Below are positions 35,716 through 44,072 of a stretch of DNA of 64,000 nucleotides, one piece after another. The stretch is taken from assembly GCF_003490935.1 (NCBI RefSeq), contig NZ_QQGD01000001.1:248001-312000 (forward strand), written 5' to 3'. The notes under the pieces are model-generated. The model had not been told where the DNA came from, did no database searches, and worked only from the letters and a program-made list of their open reading frames with translations. This stretch comes from Haemophilus haemolyticus_M (GTDB taxonomy: Bacteria; Pseudomonadota; Gammaproteobacteria; Enterobacterales; Pasteurellaceae). The translations under genes were made by a program, and so were the position numbers. The first letter of the stretch is position 1. Every line of letters starts with the position of its first letter.

Positions 35716-35748
35716 TTTGACGTTTTTATCCAATAAGGAGTATTTATT

Positions 35749-36789
35749 ATGAAGTTCAACAAGATTTCTCTTTCTGTTTCTGCCACACTTTTAGCGGCTG
35801 GCTTAGCAATTTCTGGTTCGGCTAGTGCAAAGGGTAGATTGGTAGTGTATTGTAGTGCAACGAATGCGCTATGCGAAGCAACAACGAAGGCGTTTGGCGA
35901 AAAATATGATGTGAAAACATCCTTTATTCGCAATGGTTCAGGCAGTACTTTTGCCAAAGTTGAAGCTGAAAAAAATAACCCTCAAGCGGATGTTTGGTTC
36001 GGCGGTACTTTTGACCCTCAAGCTCAAGCTGCAGAATTAGGGTTAATTGAGCCTTATAAATCCAAACACATTGATGAAATCGTAGAACGTTTCCGTGATC
36101 CAGCGAAAACGAAAGGTCACTATGTTTCCTCAATTTATATGGGGATCTTAGGTTTCGGTGTGAATACTGAACGTTTGGCAAAATTAGGCATTAAAGAAGT
36201 GCCGAAATGCTGGAAAGACCTAACAGATCCACGCTTAAAAGGTGAAGTTCAAATTGCAGACCCTCAAAGTGCGGGTACAGCCTACACTGCATTGGCGACA
36301 TTTGTTCAATTATGGGGTGAAAAAGAGGCGTTTGAATACTTAAAAGCCTTGCATCCTAATGTTTCTCAATATACCAAATCGGGTATCACGCCATCACGTA
36401 ACTCTGCTCGTGGCGAGGCAACTATTGGTGTGGGTTTCTTACATGATTATGCATTAGAAAAACGCAATGGTGCACCGTTAGAATTAGTCGTGCCTTGCGA
36501 AGGAACTGGTTATGAGTTAGGTGGAGTGAGTATCTTAAAAGGTGCGCGTAATATTGATAATGCAAAATTATTCGTCGATTGGGCTTTATCAAAAGAAGGT
36601 CAAGAATTAGCTTGGAAACAAGGGGATTCTTTACAAATCTTAACTAACACAACCGCAGAACAATCACCAACTGCATTTGATCCAAATAAACTCAAATTAA
36701 TCAATTATGACTTTGAAAAATACGGTGCAACAGAACAACGTAAAGCCTTAATTGAAAAATGGGTACAAGAAGTTAAATTAGCGAAATAG
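35749..36789 (+). CDS. afuA: Hexose-phosphate ABC transporter substrate-binding protein
   Basis: Periplasmic binding protein, 346 residues, signal peptide to A27 (SASA). Once annotated as iron-binding in this genus, but AfuA of Actinobacillus binds fructose- and glucose-6-phosphate. The three AfuA ring-binding residues (recalled as H205, D206, E229 of the mature protein) are here at precursor H232, D233 and E256, the same mature numbers. The paired Tyr of FbpA iron proteins is absent. First gene of afuA-afuA2-afuB-afuC behind a CRP-type promoter. Confidence 0.88.
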   Translation: MKFNKISLSVSATLLAAGLAISGSASAKGRLVVYCSATNALCEATTKAFGEKYDVKTSFIRNGSGSTFAKVEAEKNNPQADVWFGGTFDPQAQAAELGLIEPYKSKHIDEIVERFRDPAKTKGHYVSSIYMGILGFGVNTERLAKLGIKEVPKCWKDLTDPRLKGEVQIADPQSAGTAYTALATFVQLWGEKEAFEYLKALHPNVSQYTKSGITPSRNSARGEATIGVGFLHDYALEKRNGAPLELVVPCEGTGYELGGVSILKGARNIDNAKLFVDWALSKEGQELAWKQGDSLQILTNTTAEQSPTAFDPNKLKLINYDFEKYGATEQRKALIEKWVQEVKLAK

Positions 36790-36795
36790 CGCTGA

Positions 36796-36838
36796 ATAAG
36801 TGCGGTAAAAAATACTGAAGTTTTTGACCGCACTTTTT
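36796..36838 (+). terminator. Inverted uptake-core pair between the two afuA genes
   Basis: Cores at 36798-36806 (forward) and 36827-36835 (reverse) give a long stem with a T run after it. Probably a partial terminator that sets the ratio of the two binding proteins. Confidence 0.75.
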
Positions 36839-36912
36839 CGTATTTTTAATGTGATTTCGTTTTCCCTCTAAGAGATTGCAAAACCTTCATTCATAAGGGA
36901 GTTATAAGTCAG

Positions 36913-37947
36913 ATGAAACTATCAAAAATCGCAGTAACCCTGTCTGGTGTGATGCTAAGTGGATTAGTGTTAAGTAATCCATCTTTTGCAAAAGGGCGTT
37001 TAGTCATTTATTGCAGCGCGCAAAATACGATGTGTGAGCAAGAAGCGATGGCATTTGAGAAAAAATTTGATGTTAAAACAAGTTTTATTCGTGGTGGCAC
37101 GGGAACCATTTTAGCAAAAATTGATGCTGAAAAAGATAATCCACAAGGCGATGTTTGGTATGGTGGAACGATGGATCCTCATTCTCAAGCAGGAGAAATG
37201 GGCTTGTTGGAACCTTATAAATCATCCAATCTTCCTCAGATCGTAGAAAAATTCCGTGATCCAGCCAAAATGAAAGGGAATTATTCTTCGGCGATTTATT
37301 TAGGCGTGTTAGGTTTTGGCGTAAATCCAGAGCGTTTGAAAAAATTGAATTTACCTATTCCAAAATGCTGGAAGGATTTAGCTAACCCAATTTACAAAAA
37401 TGAAATTCAAGCTGCGGATCCACAAAGTTCTGGTACGGGTTACACTCAGCTAGCCACTTATATGCAGCTTTGGGGAGAAGACGAGGCGTTTAAATTCTTA
37501 AAAGAGTTGAATAAAAACGTATCGCAATATACCAAATCTGGTAATACGGCAACACGCAATACAGCGCGTGGGGAAACGGCAATTGGCATTGGTTTCTTAC
37601 ATGAATATTCTTTAGAAAAAGCGAAAGGCGCGCCAGTAGAATTAGTTGTACCTTGTGAAGGTACTGGTTATGAAATTGGCGGAGTCAGTGTCATTAAAGG
37701 TGCTCGTAATTTAGATAATGCGAAACTTTTTGTTGATTGGGCATTATCCAAAGAGGCGCAAGAATTAACTTGGCAAAAAGGTGAGGCGTATTCCATTTTA
37801 ACGAACACCACCGCACAACAATCGCCTTATGCGTTAGATTTTAAATCTATTAATTTAATTAACTATGATTTTGATAAATACGGTGCGACTGATTTACGTA
37901 AACGCTTAATCACAAAATGGGTTGATGAAGTAAAATTAGCCAAATAA
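36913..37947 (+). CDS. Second AfuA-type substrate-binding protein
   Basis: A 344-residue paralogue of the preceding protein, alike along its whole length, with its own signal peptide (to about A26, PSFA). The binding His (H230) and Glu (E254) are kept, but the Asp next to the His is replaced by Glu (E231). This hints at a changed ligand or affinity. It is separated from afuB by a strong terminator, so most transcripts may end here. Confidence 0.88.
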   Translation: MKLSKIAVTLSGVMLSGLVLSNPSFAKGRLVIYCSAQNTMCEQEAMAFEKKFDVKTSFIRGGTGTILAKIDAEKDNPQGDVWYGGTMDPHSQAGEMGLLEPYKSSNLPQIVEKFRDPAKMKGNYSSAIYLGVLGFGVNPERLKKLNLPIPKCWKDLANPIYKNEIQAADPQSSGTGYTQLATYMQLWGEDEAFKFLKELNKNVSQYTKSGNTATRNTARGETAIGIGFLHEYSLEKAKGAPVELVVPCEGTGYEIGGVSVIKGARNLDNAKLFVDWALSKEAQELTWQKGEAYSILTNTTAQQSPYALDFKSINLINYDFDKYGATDLRKRLITKWVDEVKLAK

Positions 37948-37956
37948 TGATGTCAT

Positions 37957-37992
37957 TAACGAAGTGATATGTCGCATATCGCTTCGTTTTTT
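37957..37992 (+). terminator. Strong intrinsic terminator between the second afuA and afuB
   Basis: A 14-bp stem AACGAAGTGATATG / CATATCGCTTCGTT (one wobble) with a 3-nt loop and TTTTT. It lies inside the operon, so read-through would set the lower level of permease and ATPase. Confidence 0.9.
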
Positions 37993-38010
37993 TACCTTAT
38001 GCGAGGTTGT

Positions 38011-40068
38011 ATGAACGCAAAAAAACTTTCCATAATGCATTCTGCTTATTTTTGGATTATTTTATCCTTATTGGCATTTGTGCTTCTGCCTTCCAATGCA
38101 CTTGATTACGGTTTGTTTGAAAGTACTTCAGATGAATATTTAGAGGCAATGGGCTGGGCTTCTTTCAATTTAACTTGGGCTTGGTTCCTGCCTGTTATTG
38201 TGTATGGTGCTTTGCCGTTATTGAGATTGCCACAGCAAACCCAAGCAAAAACAGAGCTATTTTTGACCGCACTTTCTGTACTGTTTATGTTTATCAGTGC
38301 GACGGTGTACAAAATTAGTATGGGCTATTCCGTGATTGTGTTGCTTGTGGGATATACCGCATTAGCAACACTTTCATTGGCAAAACTGAAAGTAATGCAA
38401 GGGGATAAGTTTATTATCACTTCTTTACTTTGCATTATTTTGTTGATTTTCTTCTTTATCGTTTATCCAACATTGGCGATTTTCGTTTCAATGTTTTATG
38501 ACGGCGATACCTTTTCTCCACAACAAGTGATGCGTATTTTAACGCAGAGCTATATTGTTCGCGTAATTACCAATTCGCTTTTCTTATCGGGCTTTGTGGG
38601 CATCGTTTCGACTATGTTTGGTTTGGCCTTTGCGCTTTATACCACGCGTATCGCTCGTAGAACGGCATTTATCGGAAAAATTTTCTCTATTTTGCCAATT
38701 GTTACGCCACCATTTGTTGTGGGATTAGGGGTAACGTTAATGCTTGGCCGTTCTGGTTATGTAACCGAATTTTTAAGTGAATATTTTGGTTTTTCCAATC
38801 ATAACTGGCTTTATGGTTTTAATGGGATTGCGATTGCGCAAATTCTCGCTTTTGCTCCGATTTCTTTTATGATTTTAGACGGCGCATTAAAATCAGTTCA
38901 TCCTTCAATTGAAGAAGCCTCTTATACGTTACGAGCCAATCGCTATCAAACTTTTTATAATATTATTTTCCCATTGTTACGCCCCGCATTGGCGAACTCA
39001 TTTTTAATTGTATTTATCCAATCGCTTGCAGATTTTAGTAATCCATTGGTATTGGGTGGTAGCTTTGATGTGATTGCAACACAGATCTATTTCTATATTG
39101 CGGGTTCACAATTAGATTACGCATCAGCAAGTACCTTAGGTTCAATATTATTAATTTTCTCTCTAGCGATTTTTATCATTCAATACATTTGGATTGGTAA
39201 CCGCTCTTATGTCACCGTTTCAGGTAAATCTTATCGTGGTGATGTGCAAGATCTTCCAACTGGTTTGAAATATACCATCATTGGTATGCTTGGATTCTGG
39301 GTGATCTTTAATATGGCGCTTTACGGAAGTATTTTCTACGGAAGCTTCACTGTAAACTGGGGCGTAGATTACACTTTAACCTTGAAAAACTATGCCATGT
39401 TATTCGGGCAAGGATTGAGCGATGGCGCGTGGCCGTCACTAATCAATACCTTAATCTATGCAGGTATTGCCGCACCATTAACCGCATTCTTTGGATTATT
39501 GATTGCGTACATTGTGGTGCGTAAAGATTTCCAAGGTAAAAAATCCCTTGAGTTCTTAACCATGCTTTGTTTTGCCGTGCCGGGTACAGTGGCGGGGGTG
39601 TCTTACATTTTAGCCTTCAACAATGCACCGCTTTATATTACGGGTACTGGCATTATCGTGATTATTTCAATGGTTATGCGTGACTTACCAATCGGTATGC
39701 GAGCAGCGATAGCTGGGTTAGGTCAGCTTGATAAATCTCTTGATGAAGCATCGCTTTCTTTAAAAGGGAGTTCGTGGAAAACCTTATGGTATATCGTCTT
39801 GCCATTACTAAAACCAGCATTGCTTTCAGCGCTTGTTACCAGTTTCGTTCGTGCAATGACGACAGTAAGTGCAATTATATTCTTAGTGACAGCAGATACT
39901 CGGGTTGCAACAGCTTATATCCTAAATCGCGTTGAAGATGGTGAATACGGTGTTGCTATTGCGTACGGCTCAATCTTAATTGTTGTCATGATGGCAATTA
40001 TTTTATTCTTCGACTGGATTGTAGGTGATACACGTATCTCTCGTTCTAAAGCGAAAAAAATGAATTAA
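38011..40068 (+). CDS. afuB: Hexose-phosphate ABC transporter permease
   Basis: A 685-residue permease made of two fused BPD-transp-1 halves, each with an EAA-type loop (EEASYTLRANRYQTFYNIIFP near 305 and DEASLSLKGSSWKTLWYIVLP near 605), and about 12-14 membrane helices. The ATG at 38011 follows GAGGT; the ATG 14 codons earlier lies inside the terminator stem. Partner of afuC. Confidence 0.9.
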   Translation: MNAKKLSIMHSAYFWIILSLLAFVLLPSNALDYGLFESTSDEYLEAMGWASFNLTWAWFLPVIVYGALPLLRLPQQTQAKTELFLTALSVLFMFISATVYKISMGYSVIVLLVGYTALATLSLAKLKVMQGDKFIITSLLCIILLIFFFIVYPTLAIFVSMFYDGDTFSPQQVMRILTQSYIVRVITNSLFLSGFVGIVSTMFGLAFALYTTRIARRTAFIGKIFSILPIVTPPFVVGLGVTLMLGRSGYVTEFLSEYFGFSNHNWLYGFNGIAIAQILAFAPISFMILDGALKSVHPSIEEASYTLRANRYQTFYNIIFPLLRPALANSFLIVFIQSLADFSNPLVLGGSFDVIATQIYFYIAGSQLDYASASTLGSILLIFSLAIFIIQYIWIGNRSYVTVSGKSYRGDVQDLPTGLKYTIIGMLGFWVIFNMALYGSIFYGSFTVNWGVDYTLTLKNYAMLFGQGLSDGAWPSLINTLIYAGIAAPLTAFFGLLIAYIVVRKDFQGKKSLEFLTMLCFAVPGTVAGVSYILAFNNAPLYITGTGIIVIISMVMRDLPIGMRAAIAGLGQLDKSLDEASLSLKGSSWKTLWYIVLPLLKPALLSALVTSFVRAMTTVSAIIFLVTADTRVATAYILNRVEDGEYGVAIAYGSILIVVMMAIILFFDWIVGDTRISRSKAKKMN

Positions 40069-40092
40069 CTCGTTAAGTTGTAGGTAAATATT

Positions 40093-41142
40093 ATGAGTAA
40101 TAATGATTTCTTAGTATTAAAAAATATCACCAAAGCATTTGGTAAAGCCGTCGTCATTGATAATTTAGATTTAACGATCAAGCGTGGCACGATGGTGACA
40201 TTGTTAGGGCCGTCAGGTTGTGGCAAAACTACCGTATTGCGTTTGGTTGCGGGGTTAGAAAATCCAACATCAGGTCAAATATTTATTGATGGAGAAGATG
40301 TAACAAAATCCTCTATTCAAAATCGAGATATTTGTATCGTTTTCCAATCTTATGCGCTCTTTCCGCATATGAGCATTGGTGATAACGTGGGCTACGGCTT
40401 AAAAATGCAGGGCGTTGGCAAAGAAGAGCGTGCTCAACGTGTAAAAGAGGCTTTAGAGTTGGTGGATTTAGCTGGGTTTGAAGACCGTTTCGTGGATCAA
40501 ATTTCTGGCGGTCAACAACAACGTGTTGCATTGGCTCGTGCTTTGGTATTGAAACCAAAAGTCCTATTGTTTGATGAACCATTAAGTAATTTGGATGCAA
40601 ACTTACGTCGTTCAATGCGTGAAAAAATCCGTGAATTGCAACAACGTTTAGGCATTACCTCGCTTTATGTGACACACGACCAAACAGAGGCTTTCGCTGT
40701 ATCTGATGAAGTTATTGTTATGCATAAAGGTAAAATTATGCAAAAAGCGTCAGCGAAAGAGCTTTATCTCCGACCCAACTCCTTGTTCTTAGCAAACTTT
40801 ATGGGCGAATCCAGTATTTTCGATGGAAAATTAGAAAATGGTATGGTGGATATTAATGGTTATCATGTGCCTTTAAAAAATGCTTCACAGTTTAATTTAC
40901 CCGATGGTGAATGTTTAGTAGGTATTCGCCCAGAAGCAATTTATCTTGCTGCAGAGGGCAGCGATGCTCAACGTTGTGAGATTAAAAGTGCGGTCTATAT
41001 GGGCAACCATTGGGAAGTGGTCGTAAATTGGGCAGGAAAAGATTTATTGGTGAATTGTAAGCCAGAAGATTTTAATGCCGATTTAAAACAAGCCTATGTC
41101 AATTTATCTGATCACGGTATTTTCTTATTGAAGAAAGAGTAA
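40093..41142 (+). CDS. afuC: Hexose-phosphate ABC transporter ATP-binding protein
   Basis: ABC importer ATPase, 349 residues, with Walker A GPSGCGKTT, signature ISGGQQQR, Walker B LLFDEPLSNLDA and a C-terminal regulatory TOBE-type domain. Highly similar in layout to FbpC/PotA ATPases. Last gene of the operon. Confidence 0.93.
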   Translation: MSNNDFLVLKNITKAFGKAVVIDNLDLTIKRGTMVTLLGPSGCGKTTVLRLVAGLENPTSGQIFIDGEDVTKSSIQNRDICIVFQSYALFPHMSIGDNVGYGLKMQGVGKEERAQRVKEALELVDLAGFEDRFVDQISGGQQQRVALARALVLKPKVLLFDEPLSNLDANLRRSMREKIRELQQRLGITSLYVTHDQTEAFAVSDEVIVMHKGKIMQKASAKELYLRPNSLFLANFMGESSIFDGKLENGMVDINGYHVPLKNASQFNLPDGECLVGIRPEAIYLAAEGSDAQRCEIKSAVYMGNHWEVVVNWAGKDLLVNCKPEDFNADLKQAYVNLSDHGIFLLKKE

Positions 41143-41151
41143 TCCAAGTAT

Positions 41152-41184
41152 AAAAAAGTGCGGTGAAATTTCACCGCGCTTTTG
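41152..41184. terminator. Imperfect inverted uptake-core pair after afuC
   Basis: A forward core (41156-41164) pairs with ACCGCGCTT (one change from the core). The stem AAAAGTGCGGTGAAA / TTTCACCGCGCTTTT is followed by T. It separates the convergent afuC and purine permease genes. Confidence 0.8.
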
Positions 41185-41230
41185 TGATTACAATTAAGGG
41201 GAAGGATTTTCCCCTTTCTTATTTCTGTTG

Positions 41231-42547
41231 TTAAATCGCCCAACCGCCTGCATAGAATGCAACGAGTACGATTGCAATAATCACAGTACCTACATTTAAG
41301 CGTTTAATATCGCCACTCACGATCCTTCCAATCACTAATGCCGCAAAACCTAACATAATGCCTGTTACGATGTTAGCGGTAAGTACGATAAATACTGCGC
41401 AGACTAATCCACTCATCGCGCCAACGAAATCATCGAAATCTAATTTGCTTACATTGCTTAACATTAATAAACCAACATACATTAATGCTGGGGCAGTTGC
41501 GTATCCAGGAACTAAGAAAGCTAATGGTTGGAAGAAAAGCATTAATAGGAATAACACCCCAACAACGATAGCAGTAATACCTGTTTTACCGCCTGCTGCT
41601 GTTCCTGCTGCTGACTCAATATAAACAGCAGCTGGTGCTGTACCGAATAGGCCTGAGAATAAGCTACTGATTGAGTCTGAAGTTAAAGCTTTACCGCCAT
41701 TGATAATTTGACCATCCTTATCAAGCAAGTCGGCTTGACCTGCAACTGCGCGAATAGTGCCCGTTGCATCAAATACGGCGGTCATCACTAAAGCAAATAC
41801 GACAGGCAAGATTGCGGGTTGTAGTGCGCCCATAAAGTCTAATTGTAAGAAAAGAGAATTTTCACCAAAGGTTGGCATTTTGAAAATCTCTCCGCCAAAT
41901 TTTACATTTGGATCAAAAATTAAACCTACGATAGTAATAGCAATGATTACCCATAAAATGCCGCCTTTAATTTTCATTTTTTCAAGGCCGATAATGAGCG
42001 CTAAACTAATTAAGGACATCATTACAGGGAATGAGGTGAAATCGCCTAATTTTACTGGTAAGCCAGATTGGTTGCTGACGACTAAACCAACGCCATTTGC
42101 CGCAATTAAAAGTAAAAAGAGTCCGATACCAATGCCTGCTCCGTGAGCGATACTGGATGGTAAATTACGCAAGATCCATGCACGGATACCTGTGGCAGAA
42201 ATTAAGGTAAACACAACCCCCATTAAGAATACTGCGCCTAGAGCAACAGGAATGGCAACCTTTTGACCAATTACTAAGCTAAATGCCGTGAAAGCAGTGA
42301 GAGAAATTGCACAACCAATTGCCATTGGTGCATTAGCCCATAAGCCGATTAAGATAGAGCCTAATCCTGCAACTAAACAGGTGGCAATAAAGACAGATTC
42401 AGCGGGAAAACCTGCAGCACCTAGCATATTGGGTACCACGATTACAGAATAAACCATTGCTAAGAACGTGGTTAGACCCGCGATAATTTCTTGACGAACA
42501 GTTGAACCACGTTGCTTGAGCTCAAATGTTTTTTCTAAAGTTGGCAT
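41231..42547 (-). CDS. Purine (adenine/guanine/hypoxanthine) permease, AzgA type
   Basis: NCS2 family membrane permease, 438 residues, with about 12-14 helices and the AzgA segment FDATGTIRAVAGQADLLDKDG in the substrate region near residue 265. E. coli relatives are AdeP/AdeQ and GhxP/GhxQ; which base it carries cannot be told from motifs here. A PurR box lies upstream. Confidence 0.88.
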   Translation of the reverse strand: MPTLEKTFELKQRGSTVRQEIIAGLTTFLAMVYSVIVVPNMLGAAGFPAESVFIATCLVAGLGSILIGLWANAPMAIGCAISLTAFTAFSLVIGQKVAIPVALGAVFLMGVVFTLISATGIRAWILRNLPSSIAHGAGIGIGLFLLLIAANGVGLVVSNQSGLPVKLGDFTSFPVMMSLISLALIIGLEKMKIKGGILWVIIAITIVGLIFDPNVKFGGEIFKMPTFGENSLFLQLDFMGALQPAILPVVFALVMTAVFDATGTIRAVAGQADLLDKDGQIINGGKALTSDSISSLFSGLFGTAPAAVYIESAAGTAAGGKTGITAIVVGVLFLLMLFFQPLAFLVPGYATAPALMYVGLLMLSNVSKLDFDDFVGAMSGLVCAVFIVLTANIVTGIMLGFAALVIGRIVSGDIKRLNVGTVIIAIVLVAFYAGGWAI

Positions 42548-42615
42548 AGTGTTCCTTAAAGTTGAGTGAAAAATTGAAGTGAATAAGGTGCGCTATTTTA
42601 CATCATAAAAATGAT

Positions 42616-42631
42616 AAGTAAACGTTTGCGT
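42616..42631 (-). promoter_or_regulatory. PurR operator ahead of the purine permease
   Basis: On the permease strand, ACGCAAACGTTTACTT matches the 16-bp PurR consensus ACGCAAACGTTTTCNT at all but one position. It lies 69 bp before the permease start, consistent with purine-controlled repression. Confidence 0.85.
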
Positions 42632-42780
42632 GAGTTTTGTTTAGGATAAAGTGCGGTCAAAATTATGAATAGTTATGAAATAATTTATTTGCTTATTTTC
42701 TCTACAAATGAGACTGTGAGTCAGCAGAAAAACTGCTATACTTGTCGCGTTTTTTAACTTGATAAAATGAAGGAAACAAA

Positions 42781-43311
42781 ATGGCTGATTTTAATCAAAT
42801 TTTAACGCCAGGCGATGTAGATGCTGGCATTATCAATGTAGTAAATGAAATTCCAGAAGGTAGCTGCCATAAAATCGAATGGAACCGTAAAGTTGCGGCA
42901 TTCCAGTTAGATCGCGTTGAGCCAGCAATTTTTGCAAAACCAACTAACTATGGCTTCATTCCACAAACTTTAGATGAAGATGGCGATGAGTTAGATGTGT
43001 TATTAATCACTCGCCAACCATTAGCAACAGGTGTATTCCTTGAAGCTAAAGTAATTGGTGTCATGAAATTTGTTGATGATGGTGAAGTGGATGACAAAAT
43101 CGTTTGTGTTCCAGCAGATGATCGTGATACAGGCAATGCGTACAATTCATTAGTAGATTTACCGGCAAACTTAATTAAACAAATTGAGTTCCATTTCAAT
43201 AACTATAAAGCGCTTAAGAAACCAGGCTCAACGAAAGTAACTCATTGGGGCGATGTAGAAGAAGCGAAAGAAGTGATTCGTGAGTCTATTAAACGTTGGA
43301 ATGAGCGTTAA
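42781..43311 (+). CDS. ppa: Inorganic pyrophosphatase
   Basis: Cytoplasmic family I pyrophosphatase that hydrolyses PPi from biosynthesis. 176 residues. The signature DEDGDELDVLL and the GVMKFVDDGEVDDKI segment with metal-binding Asp are intact. The Tyr pair TNYGFIPQTL is present. Own promoter upstream; followed by a strong terminator. Confidence 0.97.
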   Translation: MADFNQILTPGDVDAGIINVVNEIPEGSCHKIEWNRKVAAFQLDRVEPAIFAKPTNYGFIPQTLDEDGDELDVLLITRQPLATGVFLEAKVIGVMKFVDDGEVDDKIVCVPADDRDTGNAYNSLVDLPANLIKQIEFHFNNYKALKKPGSTKVTHWGDVEEAKEVIRESIKRWNER

Positions 43312-43337
43312 TTAACAAATAGATTTGGTTGTAAAAG

Positions 43338-43367
43338 TCCCTGATTCTTTGAGTCGGGGATTTTTTT
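43338..43367 (+). terminator. Terminator after ppa
   Basis: The stem TCCCTGATTC / GAGTCGGGGA (with G-U pairs) has a 3-nt loop and seven T after it. Confidence 0.9.
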
Positions 43368-43390
43368 ATAGTAAATTTCAGGAATTTAGA

Positions 43391-43418
43391 TAATAAAAAA
43401 ACACCTTTCGGTGCTTGC
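43391..43418 (-). terminator. Terminator of the tRNA operon
   Basis: On the minus strand AGCACC-GAAA-GGTGTT is followed by T6; it has a GAAA tetraloop and one G-U pair. Confidence 0.88.
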
Positions 43419-43430
43419 TTTATTTTTAAG

Positions 43431-43506
43431 TGGTGGGTCGTGAAGGATTCGAACCTTCGACCAACGGATTAAAAGTCCGCTGCTCTACCGACTGAGCTAA
43501 CGACCC
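43431..43506 (-). tRNA. tRNA-Lys (anticodon TTT)
   Basis: 76 nt, identical to the gene at 7988-8063. Last of four tRNAs in the order Gly, Cys, Leu, Lys. Confidence 0.98.
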
Positions 43507-43556
43507 AATTAGATGATTTTAAAGTAAATTTTAAAATCTTTGGATTGGTGTTTAAA

Positions 43557-43643
43557 TGGTGCCCGAAGCCAGACTTGAACTGGCACGCCTCGAAAGGCGA
43601 GGGATTTTAAATCCCTTGTGTCTACCGATTCCACCACTCGGGC
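43557..43643 (-). tRNA. tRNA-Leu (anticodon TAA)
   Basis: 87 nt with the long variable arm of class II tRNAs, acceptor GCCCGAG / TCGGGC, anticodon stem-loop AGGGATTTAAAATCCCT and encoded CCA. Confidence 0.97.
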
Positions 43644-43670
43644 ATATAGACAACTAACATTTGCGCATTA

Positions 43671-43744
43671 TGGAGGCGTGTCCCGGAGTCGAACCGAGCT
43701 ACATGGATTTGCAATCCAGTGCATAACCGCTTTGCTAACACGCC
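43671..43744 (-). tRNA. tRNA-Cys (anticodon GCA)
   Basis: 74 nt, acceptor GGCGTG / CACGCC, anticodon segment GGATTGCAAATCC, encoded CCA. Confidence 0.97.
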
Positions 43745-43750
43745 ACGAAT

Positions 43751-43826
<76 letters not shown>

Positions 43827-43846
43827 ATTCGCTGTTAGTGGTGCGC

Positions 43847-43874
43847 ATTTTACGGAAATTCAGATAACTGTCAA
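43847..43874 (-). promoter_or_regulatory. Promoter of the Gly-Cys-Leu-Lys tRNA operon
   Basis: On the minus strand: TTGACA, 16 bp, TAAAAT, then a GCGC discriminator 20 bp before tRNA-Gly. GC-rich discriminators mark stringent control of stable RNA. Confidence 0.88.
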
Positions 43875-44072
43875 TTACAGATTTAAAAAAATTATCTAAC
43901 CGTTTAAAAAAAGTTCATTTTGTTCAAATAAATCACAGAAAATGATGGAAAAATGGAATTTTATGTAATTTTCTAATTTCTACTTTTATCACTTTTTCCT
44001 TTGTGCCAAAATGCTAAACGTTTTTTAGCACGTAAAGTGCGATTAATTTTTTCATTATTTTTAGAGGATGTT

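Noticed and set aside
35749..37947. Iron(III)-binding (FbpA/HitA) function for the two binding proteins
   Set aside because: The iron-ligand Tyr pair of FbpA is absent and the hexose-phosphate contact residues are present.
44012..44030. Short inverted repeat TGCTAAA / TTTAGCA ahead of metB as a regulatory site
   Set aside because: Only seven base pairs, AT-rich, and not similar to the MetJ or other known operators.
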